From DATBDE01 sp036270095 (GTDB lineage: Bacteria > Actinomycetota > Thermoleophilia > Solirubrobacterales > Solirubrobacteraceae), in NCBI GenBank assembly GCA_036270095.1, contig DATBDE010000034.1, positions 1 through 64,000 on the forward strand: a stretch of DNA of 64,000 nucleotides, in the 5' to 3' direction. Shown in pieces: positions 1-7,912 of this stretch. Numbering within the stretch: the stretch's first letter is position 1; the number at the start of each line of letters is the position of its first letter. A program made the translations under genes and the position numbers. Below the pieces are notes generated by a model. The model was not told where the DNA came from and did not search any database. It worked only from the letters and a program-made list of their open reading frames with translations.

Positions 1-196
1 TCGCAGATCAGCAGGCGAAGCAGCGCGTCGCTCTTCACGGGCGTGAGCGTGACCGGCGTGCGCGCGTAGTCGCGCAGCGCTTCCAGCCCCTCCGGCCCTG
101 CTTGGCCATGCGCAGCAGGTCGTGCGGGCCGGCGCCGTCGCGCCCGACCAGGCCGAGTATCTCGATCGAGAACAGGCTGAGCTCACTCGCGGTCAT
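1..196 (-). pseudogene. PadR-family regulator, internally deleted and frameshifted; runs off the window start
   Basis: From the ATG at 196 the reading frame gives a normal PadR N-terminus (MTASELSLFSIEILGLVGR, then GPHDLLRMAKQ). Near position 85-100 it changes frame into the typical PadR wing and C-terminal part (GLEALRDYARTPVT, then VKSDALLRLLIC), which continues past base 1. A PadR winged helix normally has about 40 more residues between these two pieces (recognition helix and start of the wing), so roughly 120-130 bp are missing and the frame is lost. PadR proteins are small repressors that usually act on the gene divergent to them, here the methyltransferase at 250. With the recognition helix gone this copy should not bind DNA. 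A deletion in the assembly is the alternative. Confidence 0.75.
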
Positions 197-215
197 ATGC
201 GGTCCTCCCCCTGGC

Positions 216-260
216 TTGACAAGACTACATTCCATAGGTTACCGTAGCTATGGTCCATAG
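216..260 (+). promoter_or_regulatory. Promoter of the methyltransferase overlapped by a CTATGG/CCATAG palindrome
   Basis: TTGACA at 216-221 and TACCGT at 240-245, with an 18-bp spacer, form a good -35/-10 pair (actinobacterial -10 pattern TANNNT). Transcription would start near 250-252, which is the ATG itself, suggesting a leaderless message. A perfect palindrome, CTATGG-T-CCATAG at 248-260, covers the start, and a further CCATAG lies at 232-237. This is the expected place for the operator of the divergent PadR repressor. Operator identity is inferred from position and symmetry. Confidence 0.5.
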
Positions 261-1092
261 TCTAGCGAGAGGAGCTGAGATCCGCACGACCGAAACTCCG
301 ACGCCGACTGGGAGCGCGGAGCGCTGGGGTCCGCTGTGGGGCCCGCGCCCAGCCGATTGGGCGCTCTCAGAGGATCGCCAGGCCCCGACGTACGAGGCGG
401 CGCTCGAGCGCGTCGATCTCCAGCCCGGCCAGACCGTGCTCGACATCGGCTGCGGCGCCGGTGCGTTCCTGCGTATGGTCACCGCGCGCGGCGCGCGCCC
501 GTTCGGGCTCGACGCCTCCGCGGCGCTGCTCGAGCTGGCCCGCACGCGCCTGCCCGACGCCGAGTTGCGCGTCGGCGAGATGCAGGCACTGCCCTACGAG
601 GACGACAGCTTCGACCTCGTCACCGGGTTCAACTCGTTCTTCTTCGCCAACGACATCGTGAGCGCGGTGCGCGAGGCCGGCCGTGTCGGCAAGCCCGGCA
701 CGCCCGTCGTCATCCAGGTCTGGGGCCCGCACGAGAACAACGACCTCGAAGCGATGAAGACGATCGCCCGGCCGTTCATGCCGCCCCGCACGGTCGACGC
801 GCCGCCCGAGCCCGACTACTCCGAGCCCGGCGTGCTCGAGGACATCGCCACACAGGCTGGCCTCACCCCGGAGCAAGCCTTCGACGAGACCTGGACGTTC
901 GCGCTGCCCGACGAGGAGACCATGACCCGCGCGCTCGTCGCTCCAGCCGGGATCGCCGTGCTGGTCGGACCCGAGCGCGAGCCGGGGTTCAAACAGGCGC
1001 TGATCGAGGGGCTCGTGCCGCACCGACAAGCGGACGGGAGCTACCGGCTGCGCAACGAGTACCACTTCCTGATCGCGCGCGCCCAGGACTGA
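250..1092 (+). CDS. Class I SAM-dependent methyltransferase
   Basis: 280-residue methyltransferase of the Methyltransf_11 type. Motif I is VLDIGCGAGAFL (about residues 63-74), followed by an acidic residue after strand 2 (FGLDAS) and the post-motif LPYEDDSFDLVTGFNSFFF, which fits the aromatic/acidic motif II region. Substrate unknown. The ATG at 250 lies inside the palindromic operator and only about 5 bp after the -10 box, so translation is probably leaderless; a GGAG-like stretch at 269-274 is not followed by a usual in-frame start. The YCII-like gene follows after 13 bp, so the two form an operon. The divergent PadR gene that should control it is broken, so the operon may be constitutive. 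Confidence 0.85.
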   Translation: MVHSLARGAEIRTTETPTPTGSAERWGPLWGPRPADWALSEDRQAPTYEAALERVDLQPGQTVLDIGCGAGAFLRMVTARGARPFGLDASAALLELARTRLPDAELRVGEMQALPYEDDSFDLVTGFNSFFFANDIVSAVREAGRVGKPGTPVVIQVWGPHENNDLEAMKTIARPFMPPRTVDAPPEPDYSEPGVLEDIATQAGLTPEQAFDETWTFALPDEETMTRALVAPAGIAVLVGPEREPGFKQALIEGLVPHRQADGSYRLRNEYHFLIARAQD

Positions 1093-1105
1093 GAGAGGCA
1101 AGAGA

Positions 1106-1459
1106 ATGAGCTACTTCGCCGTCATCCGCGAAGCCGGACCCGGCTGGACCAACGGGAAAGGGACCCTCGAGCAGCCAGGCGCAGGCGACCACGCCACGTT
1201 CATGAACACGCTCGCAGACCAAGGTCTCGTCCTGTTCGCAGGGCCACTCGCCGGCACCGAACACGGACGCCTCCGCGCGCTGCTGATCACCGACGCACAA
1301 AGCGAAGCCGACATCCAGCACCGCCTCGCCGACGACCCCTGGACGCTCAGCGAGCAACTCCAGATCACGAGCATCGAGCCATGGAACCTGTTCGTCGGTG
1401 CCGAACGGCTCACCGCCGTCGCCGCGGCGTCGGCCCGGCCGCGTGAAATGCGGCGGTGA
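1106..1459 (+). CDS. YCII-related domain protein
   Basis: 117 residues with the pattern of YCII-like proteins: MSYFAVIREAGPGW, a central LVLFAGPLAGT strand-turn, then a LRALLITDAQSEADIQHRLADDPW segment and a closing IEPWNLFVG. These small ferredoxin-fold proteins resemble muconolactone isomerase and are often second genes in short metabolic operons; no reaction can be assigned here. A purine-rich stretch (gagaggcaagaga) precedes the ATG. It is 13 bp downstream of the methyltransferase and clearly co-transcribed. The last 15 or so residues (alanine/arginine-rich) are not part of the domain. Confidence 0.75.
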   Translation: MSYFAVIREAGPGWTNGKGTLEQPGAGDHATFMNTLADQGLVLFAGPLAGTEHGRLRALLITDAQSEADIQHRLADDPWTLSEQLQITSIEPWNLFVGAERLTAVAAASARPREMRR

Positions 1460-1464
1460 GAGCT

Positions 1465-1484
1465 CCCTTCGCCTGCGCGAAGGG
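1465..1484 (+). terminator. Stem-loop after the methyltransferase/YCII operon
   Basis: An 8-bp perfect stem CCCTTCGC/GCGAAGGG with a 4-base loop lies 5 bp after the YCII stop codon. No T-run follows, as is common for actinobacterial terminators without a U-tract. The position supports a terminator; function is not proven. Confidence 0.45.
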
Positions 1485-2056
1485 CCTCAGCAGAGTGCAT
1501 GCCGCGACCCCGGCTCGCGCAGCCGAGCAGCGGCCGGCGCTGCTGCCCCGTTGGTCGAGTGCGCGCCGGCCGCGACAACGTTGCCGCTGACGAACGGGAC
1601 AGGGAGCACGAGCATGGCCTGAATGCTTCATGGAGGCGGGCATGGTCGGCGTGGCATGGGCGGCGAAATGCCGCCGCGGCACCGCCTCAGGTCGCACTCG
1701 AGGCGAGCGGGTGACCTCCTCCTCGCCACCAACGGGTTCGCCGTTCGCCTCGGGGGGGTATCGATGGCACCGGGCTCGCCGGATCTCTTCCCTGCAAGCC
1801 GCCCAGAGTGGCTCGCGGCGGGTCGCGTCGCTGCCGGGTGCAAATGGACCTGGGTCGTGGCGGTGGGGCGGTGATCGGGCGCGTGGGATGGGTTGCACAA
1901 GCGGGCTTCAAGCCCGGTTATCTCGCGGCTGGCGATGACGCGGTCGAGCACGACCTGGACGCCGGCGCACGGCGTGGCGTTGGCGATCGCGCCGGGCAGC
2001 GGGGCGCGTCCGGTGATGACCGGTCCGCCGGTTCGGTGACCGGCGATGTCGGGCGC

Positions 2057-2092
2057 CCACGTTTCGTGCGGGGGGAGCGGCACGAAACGTGG
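2057..2092. repeat. 13-bp perfect inverted repeat with 10-base loop
   Basis: CCACGTTTCGTGC at 2057-2069 is exactly complementary to GCACGAAACGTGG at 2080-2092, separated by a G-rich loop. It stands in the middle of the gene-poor stretch, more than 500 bp from any supported gene, so it is not an obvious terminator. It could be a protein-binding site, a transposon end or an RNA hairpin. Confidence 0.6.
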
Positions 2093-2728
2093 CCGAGAGT
2101 CCCGCCCTCCCGGCTTTCTACCGAACGTGATGATCGAGGACTCCGGCGCTCGCCCCGCTCCGCGCGGCGAGCGGTGTCCGAACGCCTCGAAATGCGAGGA
2201 ACAGTTCGGTCCGACGTCAGGACGGAATGCGCACGGCTGGGAACGCACACCCCGTGCACGAGCAGCCTTCTCCGCGCCATGTCTGCCGACCGGCGTAGAC
2301 GCAGGCAATCGCGATCGCGAGCCCGACGGCCGGTCGACCCACCACATGCCCAGCGTCGCTACCACCGCGAATGCGTCGCGGCCTTCAACGACGGCGACCT
2401 CTCTGGCAGCAACATTGTTGCGACGCCGCCGGTCCCACTGAGCACCACTCGCGGCAGCCATCCACCTTTGTCTCGACGCGCTACTGCTGTCCGCGCTGGG
2501 CAGGGCGCGCCTCATCGGCTTGGTGTTCGCGTGCGGCGAGGAAAGGGAGGGGCAAGCGCGCCGCGGTCTAGCGCGCGTACCACACCGGCCGTCGCCGGCC
2601 CTCTCGGCGGTAGACGCTGCCCGCCGGAACCTTGGATCCCTGCAGCTGCATCGGCATGACCACCGAACGCTCGGGGGCTGAAACGTACCCGATACTGCGG
2701 AGAAGGTTCGGACAAAATTCGACCCAAG

Positions 2729-2740
2729 ACGATATATCGT
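2729..2740. promoter_or_regulatory. 12-bp perfect palindrome ACGATATATCGT
   Basis: Perfectly symmetric and AT-rich in an otherwise GC-rich neighbourhood, 36 bp from the 3' end of tRNA-Met. The pattern resembles an operator for a small dimeric regulator, but no gene starts nearby, so it may be left over from a lost gene. Confidence 0.3.
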
Positions 2741-2775
2741 GACGCAGAAGTATGCAATTTTGCAGGCATTTCTGA

Positions 2776-2848
2776 TGGGGCGGCCAGGATTCGAACCTGA
2801 GTCTTCCGGATTATGAGTCCGCGGCTCTGACCACTGAGCTACCGCCCC
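2776..2848 (-). tRNA. tRNA-Met (CAT anticodon)
   Basis: 73 bases fold as a complete cloverleaf: acceptor GGGGCGG/CCGCCCC with discriminator A, D-arm GCTCAGTGGTCAGAGC, anticodon loop CTCATAA with anticodon CAT, and T-loop TTCGAAT. CCA is not encoded. The anticodon-arm sequence resembles elongator tRNA-Met rather than initiator tRNA (which would have a GGG/CCC anticodon stem); a lysidine-modified tRNA-Ile2 with the same CAT anticodon is not excluded. Its 5' end overlaps the 3' end of the protease gene. Confidence 0.9.
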
Positions 2849-4038
2849 GGCCGCGACACGCTAGCGGTGGCGAGGCTTCGGGCGAGCTGCGGCGAAGGTG
2901 CGAAGCCGAGCGCCGTCGCGTCGCCCGCCGTCGCCAGCGCGACCGGCCCACGGCGGCCTGCGAAGGTGCGGTAGGCCCGTAGGGCGGCGACCGCCTGGCG
3001 CGCGTCGCGGGGGGTGTCCCAGCGCCAGCTCACCACCAGCGCGTGGCCGGCGCCGCGCGACCACAGCGCGTAACGGCCTCCTCCCCACCCCGCGGCCGCG
3101 TCGTCTGCGCCCTCGGCGCCGGCGATGCGCAGGAGCTCGCGGGTGTCGAACTCGCCCAGCGTCCCGTGGGCGGCGAGCTTCCAGCCGGAGCCCGGGCTCG
3201 GCGGCGCGCGCACCGGCAGCGGGCGCTCGTCGGTCAGGTACTTGTCGGCGTGCAGCACCTGCTCGGTCGTGGCCGGGCGGCGCCGGCTCAGCGCGTAGTT
3301 GACGAGCCCCCAGCCGTGCAGGCGGGCGTAGAGCCGGTTGACGAAGCTCAGGCCGCCCTCGTAGGGCCAGGTCAGCGAGTCCTCCAGGTAGCGCGGGAGG
3401 CGGGCGCTACCGCTGGCCTGCAGCGCCGGTAGCAGGTCACCGAGCGCTTGGCCCGGGTCGAGGAAGCGCTGCGCATAGTCGTACATGACCGCGGTGGCCG
3501 ACCCCTCGACCAGCGCCGTGTTGGCCAGCGACGCGTCGTCGATCGCCGCGCTGGAGCCGGAGTCGTGCAGGCCGAAGCGCTGGTCCTCGAGCGCGTGGTT
3601 GAGCTCGTGGGCCTGGACGATGTCGCCGAGCGCGCCGCCGGTGGCCGCGCCCTTGACCACGGCCAGCCGCTTCGTGCGCGGGTCGTAGTAGCCGCCGACC
3701 TCGTCGCGGAACTCGGCGCCGATCTCGCGTCGCAGGTCGGTCCGCGGCGGCACGACGCCGAGGGTCTCGAGCAGCGCCTCGTCGGCCTTGCGCTGCGCGG
3801 CCGGGTAGGTGCGATCGAGGTCGGCCAGGCCAGCGCGCGCCGCCTGCGCCGGCGTGACCGCGTGGGCGCGCGGGATGTGGCGGTAGCGGAGGTCGCGGAT
3901 GCGCTCGACCCGCCGCGCGACCGTGCCCACGGGTGTGAGCCGCTGCTCGGCCGGCGGCCCAGGAGCGGTCGTGGTCGACGCGGCCGTGGTGCGCGCCGGC
4001 CCCTCCTCGCCCCCGCTGGAGACCAGACCGATCGCCAC
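2839..4038 (-). CDS. Membrane-anchored or secreted HExxH metallopeptidase-like protein
   Basis: About 400 residues. The core is IVQAHELNHALEDQRFGL, a zinc HExxH motif, with a downstream LVEGSATAVMYDYA helix supplying a likely third-ligand glutamate. Family name unknown; the fold suggests a zinc protease. The GTG at 4038 gives only part of the N-terminus: the in-frame sequence just upstream (to the TAG at 4102-4104) encodes a hydrophobic stretch (PLVVAALLAALLVAIGLVSS) that looks like a signal or anchor. No ATG, GTG or TTG precedes it, so the true start may be non-standard (for example ATC at 4092 or CTG). The stop codon TAG lies inside tRNA-Met (bases 8-10 of the tRNA). It follows the GGDEF-like gene by at most 60 bp. 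Confidence 0.7.
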   Translation of the reverse strand: MAIGLVSSGGEEGPARTTAASTTTAPGPPAEQRLTPVGTVARRVERIRDLRYRHIPRAHAVTPAQAARAGLADLDRTYPAAQRKADEALLETLGVVPPRTDLRREIGAEFRDEVGGYYDPRTKRLAVVKGAATGGALGDIVQAHELNHALEDQRFGLHDSGSSAAIDDASLANTALVEGSATAVMYDYAQRFLDPGQALGDLLPALQASGSARLPRYLEDSLTWPYEGGLSFVNRLYARLHGWGLVNYALSRRRPATTEQVLHADKYLTDERPLPVRAPPSPGSGWKLAAHGTLGEFDTRELLRIAGAEGADDAAAGWGGGRYALWSRGAGHALVVSWRWDTPRDARQAVAALRAYRTFAGRRGPVALATAGDATALGFAPSPQLARSLATASVSRPGR

Positions 4039-4101
4039 GAGCAGGGCTGCGAGCAGCGCCGCGACGACGAGCGGGGTGCGAGGGGCCTCGATGGCCCGAA
4101 G

Positions 4102-5433
4102 CTACCAGCGGCCGGCGGGCGGGTCGTCCTTGCGGCGGGCGGGCGCGGCCACGACGGCGTCGCCGCTGCGCCGCCCCACGAGCAGCGCCTGCTCGGCCGC
4201 CTCGAGCAGCGAGCGTACCGCGTCGACGGCCTCGGGGAAGACCGCGAGCCCAAGCGACACGGTCACGCGGCCGACGGTGGGGAACTCGTGGCCGGCCACG
4301 GCGCTGCGGATGCGCTGGGCCACGACCTCGGCCTCGGCCCGATCGGCGCCTGGCAACAGCACGCCGAAGCCCTGCGCGCCCATCCGCGCGGCGAAGTCGT
4401 AGCTGCGCACCGAGCCGGCGACCGCCTCGCCCGCCTCGCGCAGGATCGCGTGGACGACCGGTTCGCCGTGGCGGTCGCGCGCCTCGTCGAGCCCGCCGAC
4501 CTCGACGAGCAGCAGCGCCACCGGCGCGGTGTGGCGGCGGGCGCGCTCGGATTCGGCCTCCAGGGCCGCCAGGAAGCGGCGCTCGCCCGGCAGCCCGGTG
4601 ACGGCGTCGCCGTCGGCGTCGGCGCGCATGCGCTCGCGCTGCAGCACCCGCACCACCGCGCCCATCGTCGCGTGAGCGGCCAGCACGAGCCAGCGCGCGT
4701 CGTCGGGCGGCCAGCCCTGGTCGCTGCGCCGCGCGGCGAGGAGCACGTCGTCGGCGCCCGACGCCGCCCACACCAGCGCCGCTGCGCCGGGCCCGTCGGG
4801 TAGGCGCACGAGCGCCTCGCCGTCGACGGGCGCGGCCGCGAAGCGGGTGGCGAGGTCGGCGGGGTCGTCGGCCAGCGCCTCGGCGAGGTGTGAGGCTCCC
4901 GCACCGGCGGGCGAGCTCAGCCAGACCGACGCGCCGTCGGCGTCCAGGAACAGCGCCAGGCCGGCGACGGCCACGTCGAGCACCCCGGCGATCGTGCTCT
5001 CTGCGTCCAGGCGCTCGCCCAGCCTCACGAGACCGCAGCGCCGGCGCGCGTGCAGCGCCCGGCCGTAGGCGATCGCCACGCTGTCGGCCAGCGCGATGGT
5101 GAAGTCGGGGCCGGCGGTGAGGACGTCCTCGGCGCCGGCGGCCAGCGCGGCCGCGGCCAGGCGCTCGGAGCCGACGCCGAGCATGGCGATGATCGGCGGC
5201 GCGTCGGGATCGGCCGCCAGGGCGCGCACGAGGTCGAGCTCGTGGCCCTCGGCCAGGCCCGTGCCGGTGACCACGACGTCGTAGCCGCCGGTACGCGCGG
5301 CGGCCAGCCCGTCGGTGGCGCTGCGCTGCGTCCGCACCGTGCTGCCGGGCAGTCCCGTCTCCAGCGCGAGCTCGCAGCCCGCCGCTTCCACGGCGTCTCC
5401 GGCGAGGACGAGAATGCGCGGTGCCGTCCCCAT
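4102..5433 (-). CDS. REC-GAF-GGDEF-like signalling protein, apparently catalytically degenerate
   Basis: 443 residues in three parts. The first 120 form a receiver-like domain in which the phospho-acceptor position reads VVVTGTGLAEG, so the usual aspartate is absent. The middle (about 125-260) is a GAF-like sensor segment. The last 165 are GGDEF-like (DAVTGLPGERRFLAAL, then SYDFAARMGAQGFGVLL). The signature loop that should read GG(D/E)EF is GAQGF, so c-di-GMP synthesis is not expected; it may bind nucleotide or act only as a scaffold. The start ATG at 5433 opens a clean N-terminal beta strand (PRILVLAG). The downstream gene is the HExxH protease. Confidence 0.8.
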   Translation of the reverse strand: MGTAPRILVLAGDAVEAAGCELALETGLPGSTVRTQRSATDGLAAARTGGYDVVVTGTGLAEGHELDLVRALAADPDAPPIIAMLGVGSERLAAAALAAGAEDVLTAGPDFTIALADSVAIAYGRALHARRRCGLVRLGERLDAESTIAGVLDVAVAGLALFLDADGASVWLSSPAGAGASHLAEALADDPADLATRFAAAPVDGEALVRLPDGPGAAALVWAASGADDVLLAARRSDQGWPPDDARWLVLAAHATMGAVVRVLQRERMRADADGDAVTGLPGERRFLAALEAESERARRHTAPVALLLVEVGGLDEARDRHGEPVVHAILREAGEAVAGSVRSYDFAARMGAQGFGVLLPGADRAEAEVVAQRIRSAVAGHEFPTVGRVTVSLGLAVFPEAVDAVRSLLEAAEQALLVGRRSGDAVVAAPARRKDDPPAGRW

Positions 5434-5547
5434 GTGCCCCCTTCCTCGGCGGACCGGGGCCGGTCCTTTAGTGCCGACGGATGCGCCGCGTGCGAGCCAG
5501 ACCGTGAGCCAGGCGCAGCGTCCGTGCGCCGACCCTACGCGAATCGA

Positions 5548-6534
5548 TCAGGCGGCGAGGGCCTGCTGCGCCGCCTGCTGCATCTCGGCGGCGGAGAAGG
5601 CGCCCTCGAGGCGTTCGACCACCTTCCCGTTGCGGTCGATCGCGAACGCCCAGGGCTCGCTCGGCAGCCGCCACTTGCCCACCTGCGGGCGGAAGCCGTC
5701 CTGGACGTTGTTGTTGTTGTAGATCTCCTGGTGGATGAACGTGACCTCGCCGTCGTACTGGGCGGCCACCTGCGCGGCGATGTCCTCCACCGGCCCGCAC
5801 ACACGCGACTTGCACAGCGCCGGGGTCGCGAACAGGAGCACGACCGGCTTCTTGCCCACGACGCTGGCGAAGTCGGTCTTCGACAGCTGGGTCGCGGGCG
5901 GCACGCGGGTGTCGATCTTGGACGCGTCGCCGCCGACCTCGTCGAGCGTCGGCGTGTGGATGAGGATCGCCTTGTCGCCCACCTGCGGCGGGCCGCTCGT
6001 GTTGGCGCCGACGATCAGCGAGAGCTCGCCCGCGCTCATGAGCTTCCCGTTGACCCGAGCCATGCCCAAGATGGTGGCCGGGCCGTTCTTCGCGAACGGA
6101 ACGTGGGCGACGTAGACGCCCTTGGCCGCGGCCGGGTCGTTGGCCACGGTGTGGCTCTGGAACGCGGGCTTGACGGCCAGCGACTCGAACCGGGCCGGGT
6201 ACGGGCCCTTGACGTTGTTCCCTTGCTTGTCGGCGGTGTAGACGACAACCTGGGCGCCGTTGATCTGCTTCTGCGCCCGGGTGAACAGGCCGAACCCGAG
6301 ACGGTTGTCGCCCTTGTAGGCGTTGGACACGCTGGGCACGAGCACCGGGCCCTCGGTCGCCGACTTCGAGAGGGCGGCGAGCGTGCGGCCGTTGGGCTTG
6401 GGGAAGTCGGCCTTGTTGGCCGGCGGGGCCGAGGCGGTGTCGTCGGAGGAGGAGCCACAGCCCGCGATCGCGGCCGCGAGCGCGACGATCATCAGGCCAG
6501 CCGTCAAGGAGCGGGGGCCGAGCACGGCGGTCAC
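5548..6534 (-). CDS. Lipoprotein with C-terminal thioredoxin-like domain
   Basis: A GTG at 6534 gives 328 residues starting with a short charged segment, a hydrophobic core and the lipobox AAIAGC followed by GSSSDD, so the protein should be anchored outside the membrane by a lipidated cysteine. The first 200 residues are Ig- or bacterial-surface-like (NAYKGDNRLGFGLF, HTPT). The C-terminal 110 residues (KKPVVLLFATPALCKSRVCG, then GEVTFIHQEIY and PSEPWAFAIDRNGKVVERLEG) match a thioredoxin-like fold with a CX4C cysteine pair, pointing to thiol/disulfide chemistry or metallochaperone-like work. The open frame extends to 6594, but the earlier residues would push the signal sequence 20 residues inward. 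Confidence 0.7.
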   Translation of the reverse strand: MTAVLGPRSLTAGLMIVALAAAIAGCGSSSDDTASAPPANKADFPKPNGRTLAALSKSATEGPVLVPSVSNAYKGDNRLGFGLFTRAQKQINGAQVVVYTADKQGNNVKGPYPARFESLAVKPAFQSHTVANDPAAAKGVYVAHVPFAKNGPATILGMARVNGKLMSAGELSLIVGANTSGPPQVGDKAILIHTPTLDEVGGDASKIDTRVPPATQLSKTDFASVVGKKPVVLLFATPALCKSRVCGPVEDIAAQVAAQYDGEVTFIHQEIYNNNNVQDGFRPQVGKWRLPSEPWAFAIDRNGKVVERLEGAFSAAEMQQAAQQALAA

Positions 6535-6628
6535 TGTAGGGATTACGCCTAAGGGCAGATCAAGGTTGGCCCGTTCGCGGCCACGTAACACCACCGCAAG
6601 CTATCGGCGTGATTGGATACCGCCCCGC

Positions 6629-7354
6629 ATGGCCGACAAGGCAGCCATCGTCACCGGAGCATCGAGCGGGATCGGGTACGCGCTGGCTCAGATGCTGCTC
6701 GGCGAGGGCTTCGGCGTGACCGCGGCCGCGCGCCGCCCGGAGAAGCTCTCCGAGGCCGTGGAGACGCTGCGCGGCGTCGGGACCGGCGAGGTCGAAGAGG
6801 TCGCCGGCAACATGGCCCACGAGGAGGACATCCAGGAGGTCGTGCGCCGCCACCGCGAGCGTTTCGGTCGTCTCGACGTCCTCGTCAACAACGCGGGCGT
6901 CGGCATCGGCGCGCCCGTGCAGGAGATCGTGACCAAGCGGCTGGACATGCAGCTCGACGTCAACCTGCGCGCGATGGTCATCTTCTACCGCGAGTGCCAC
7001 GACCTCCTCGCCGCGTCGGGCAAGGAGTCGGGCAACGCGGTCGTGGTCAACCTGGCCTCGATCGCCGGCAAGTCCGGCCAGGGCTGGCTCTCGGTCTACG
7101 CGGCGACGAAGTTCGGCGTCGTCGGCTTCACGCAGTCCATGAACAAGGAGCTCAACCACCTGGGGATCAAGTCCTGCGCCCTGTGCCCGGGCTTCGTGGA
7201 CACGAACATGACCGACTTCGTGCGCGACAGCGTCCCCACCGAGGAGATGATCCGGCCCGACGACATCGCCGACATGGTGCGCCCGCTGCTGTACCTCTCG
7301 CCGGCGTGCGTGATCCCCGAGATCATCTTCCAGCGCCCGGGCGAAGCGCTGTAG
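6629..7354 (+). CDS. Short-chain dehydrogenase/reductase
   Basis: 241-residue classical SDR: TGASSGIG nucleotide-binding loop at the N-terminus, LVNNAG after beta-4, catalytic serine in NLASIAG and the YAATK catalytic Tyr-Lys pair, followed by LCPGFVDTNM. NAD(P)-dependent oxidoreduction of an unknown alcohol or carbonyl in the cytosol. The ATG at 6629 starts directly before the first strand (MADKAAIVTGAS); the open frame continues upstream to 6323, but that part overlaps the divergent lipoprotein gene and is not coding. Convergent with the gene at 7370. Confidence 0.88.
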   Translation: MADKAAIVTGASSGIGYALAQMLLGEGFGVTAAARRPEKLSEAVETLRGVGTGEVEEVAGNMAHEEDIQEVVRRHRERFGRLDVLVNNAGVGIGAPVQEIVTKRLDMQLDVNLRAMVIFYRECHDLLAASGKESGNAVVVNLASIAGKSGQGWLSVYAATKFGVVGFTQSMNKELNHLGIKSCALCPGFVDTNMTDFVRDSVPTEEMIRPDDIADMVRPLLYLSPACVIPEIIFQRPGEAL

Positions 7355-7369
7355 CGGTCGGGCGACCGG

Positions 7370-7828
7370 CTAGGCCGGCTCGCGCTCGCGGCCCTCTTCC
7401 TCCTCGGCCTCGCCCGGGCGCTCCGCGGCCCAGAGCCAGGTCCAGCCCACGCGCGCGGCCTCACGGGTGCGGCGGTCGCGGGCGGCGGCCTGGTGGTCGG
7501 AGATGGCGGCCTCGAACTCGGCCGTCGGATCGCCGAGCAGGCCGGCCTCGAGGTAGGCGGTGAGGGTCGCGACCTCGCGCTCGGTGGCGCGGCGCGGGCG
7601 CTTGGCGTGGGTGAAGCGGTCCCATGCGCGCGCGAAGGCGAGGAAGTCGGTGCGCCCGCCGCAACGGTGGGCGGCGAGCATCGGGCACACGCCGCCGCGG
7701 CGGTCCGTGTAGGCGCCAACGATGATCGGCCACGTGCGCACGCCCTCGAGCATGGCCGCGCGGGTGGTCGAAGGCAGGCACTCGACGGCGATACGGAGAT
7801 CCTCGATCGGCCGGCGGCGGCGACGCAT
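7370..7828 (-). CDS. Conserved-looking hypothetical protein, 152 residues
   Basis: Begins MRRRRRPIEDLRIAVECLP and continues with a compact, non-repetitive region (MLEGVRTWPIIVGAYTDRRG, then GGRTDFLAFARAWDRF, then a helical REVATLTAYLEAGLLG). It ends in an acidic tail (GEAEEEEGREREPA). Not recognised. The central cysteine/histidine pair (GGVCPMLAAHRCGG) could bind a metal. The start at 7828 is preferred because the same open frame extends far upstream over the oppositely oriented oxidoreductase gene, where it is only a shadow. The divergent neighbour at 7913 shares the 84-bp promoter region. Confidence 0.6.
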   Translation of the reverse strand: MRRRRRPIEDLRIAVECLPSTTRAAMLEGVRTWPIIVGAYTDRRGGVCPMLAAHRCGGRTDFLAFARAWDRFTHAKRPRRATEREVATLTAYLEAGLLGDPTAEFEAAISDHQAAARDRRTREAARVGWTWLWAAERPGEAEEEEGREREPA

Positions 7829-7912
7829 CGCCTCGCAATCTACGCGTGCCGTTCGGGGTCGGCAAGAGGTCTCCTCGTCACTGGGCGCGAACTTGCATAG
7901 GGTTCCGCGGCC

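Larger units (their letters stand above)
1485..2775. other. About 1.3 kb without a supportable gene
   Basis: Long open frames exist on both strands (for example 1628-2515 minus and 1808-2659 plus), but their products are low-complexity Arg/Ala/Pro/Gly/Ser sequences with no recognisable domain and no start or operon context. They are what high-GC non-coding DNA produces. The stretch holds a 13-bp perfect inverted repeat (2057-2092), short self-complementary segments such as GGGCTTcAAGCCC (1903-1915) and a 12-bp palindrome (2729-2740). Composition becomes visibly more AT-rich from about 2690 to the tRNA. It may be a decayed accessory region next to a tRNA. Confidence 0.5.

Noticed and set aside
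1628..2515. 295-residue open frame on the minus strand
   Set aside because: Product is low-complexity with no recognisable fold, overlaps a similar-length frame on the other strand, and has no operon context; typical of high-GC non-coding DNA.
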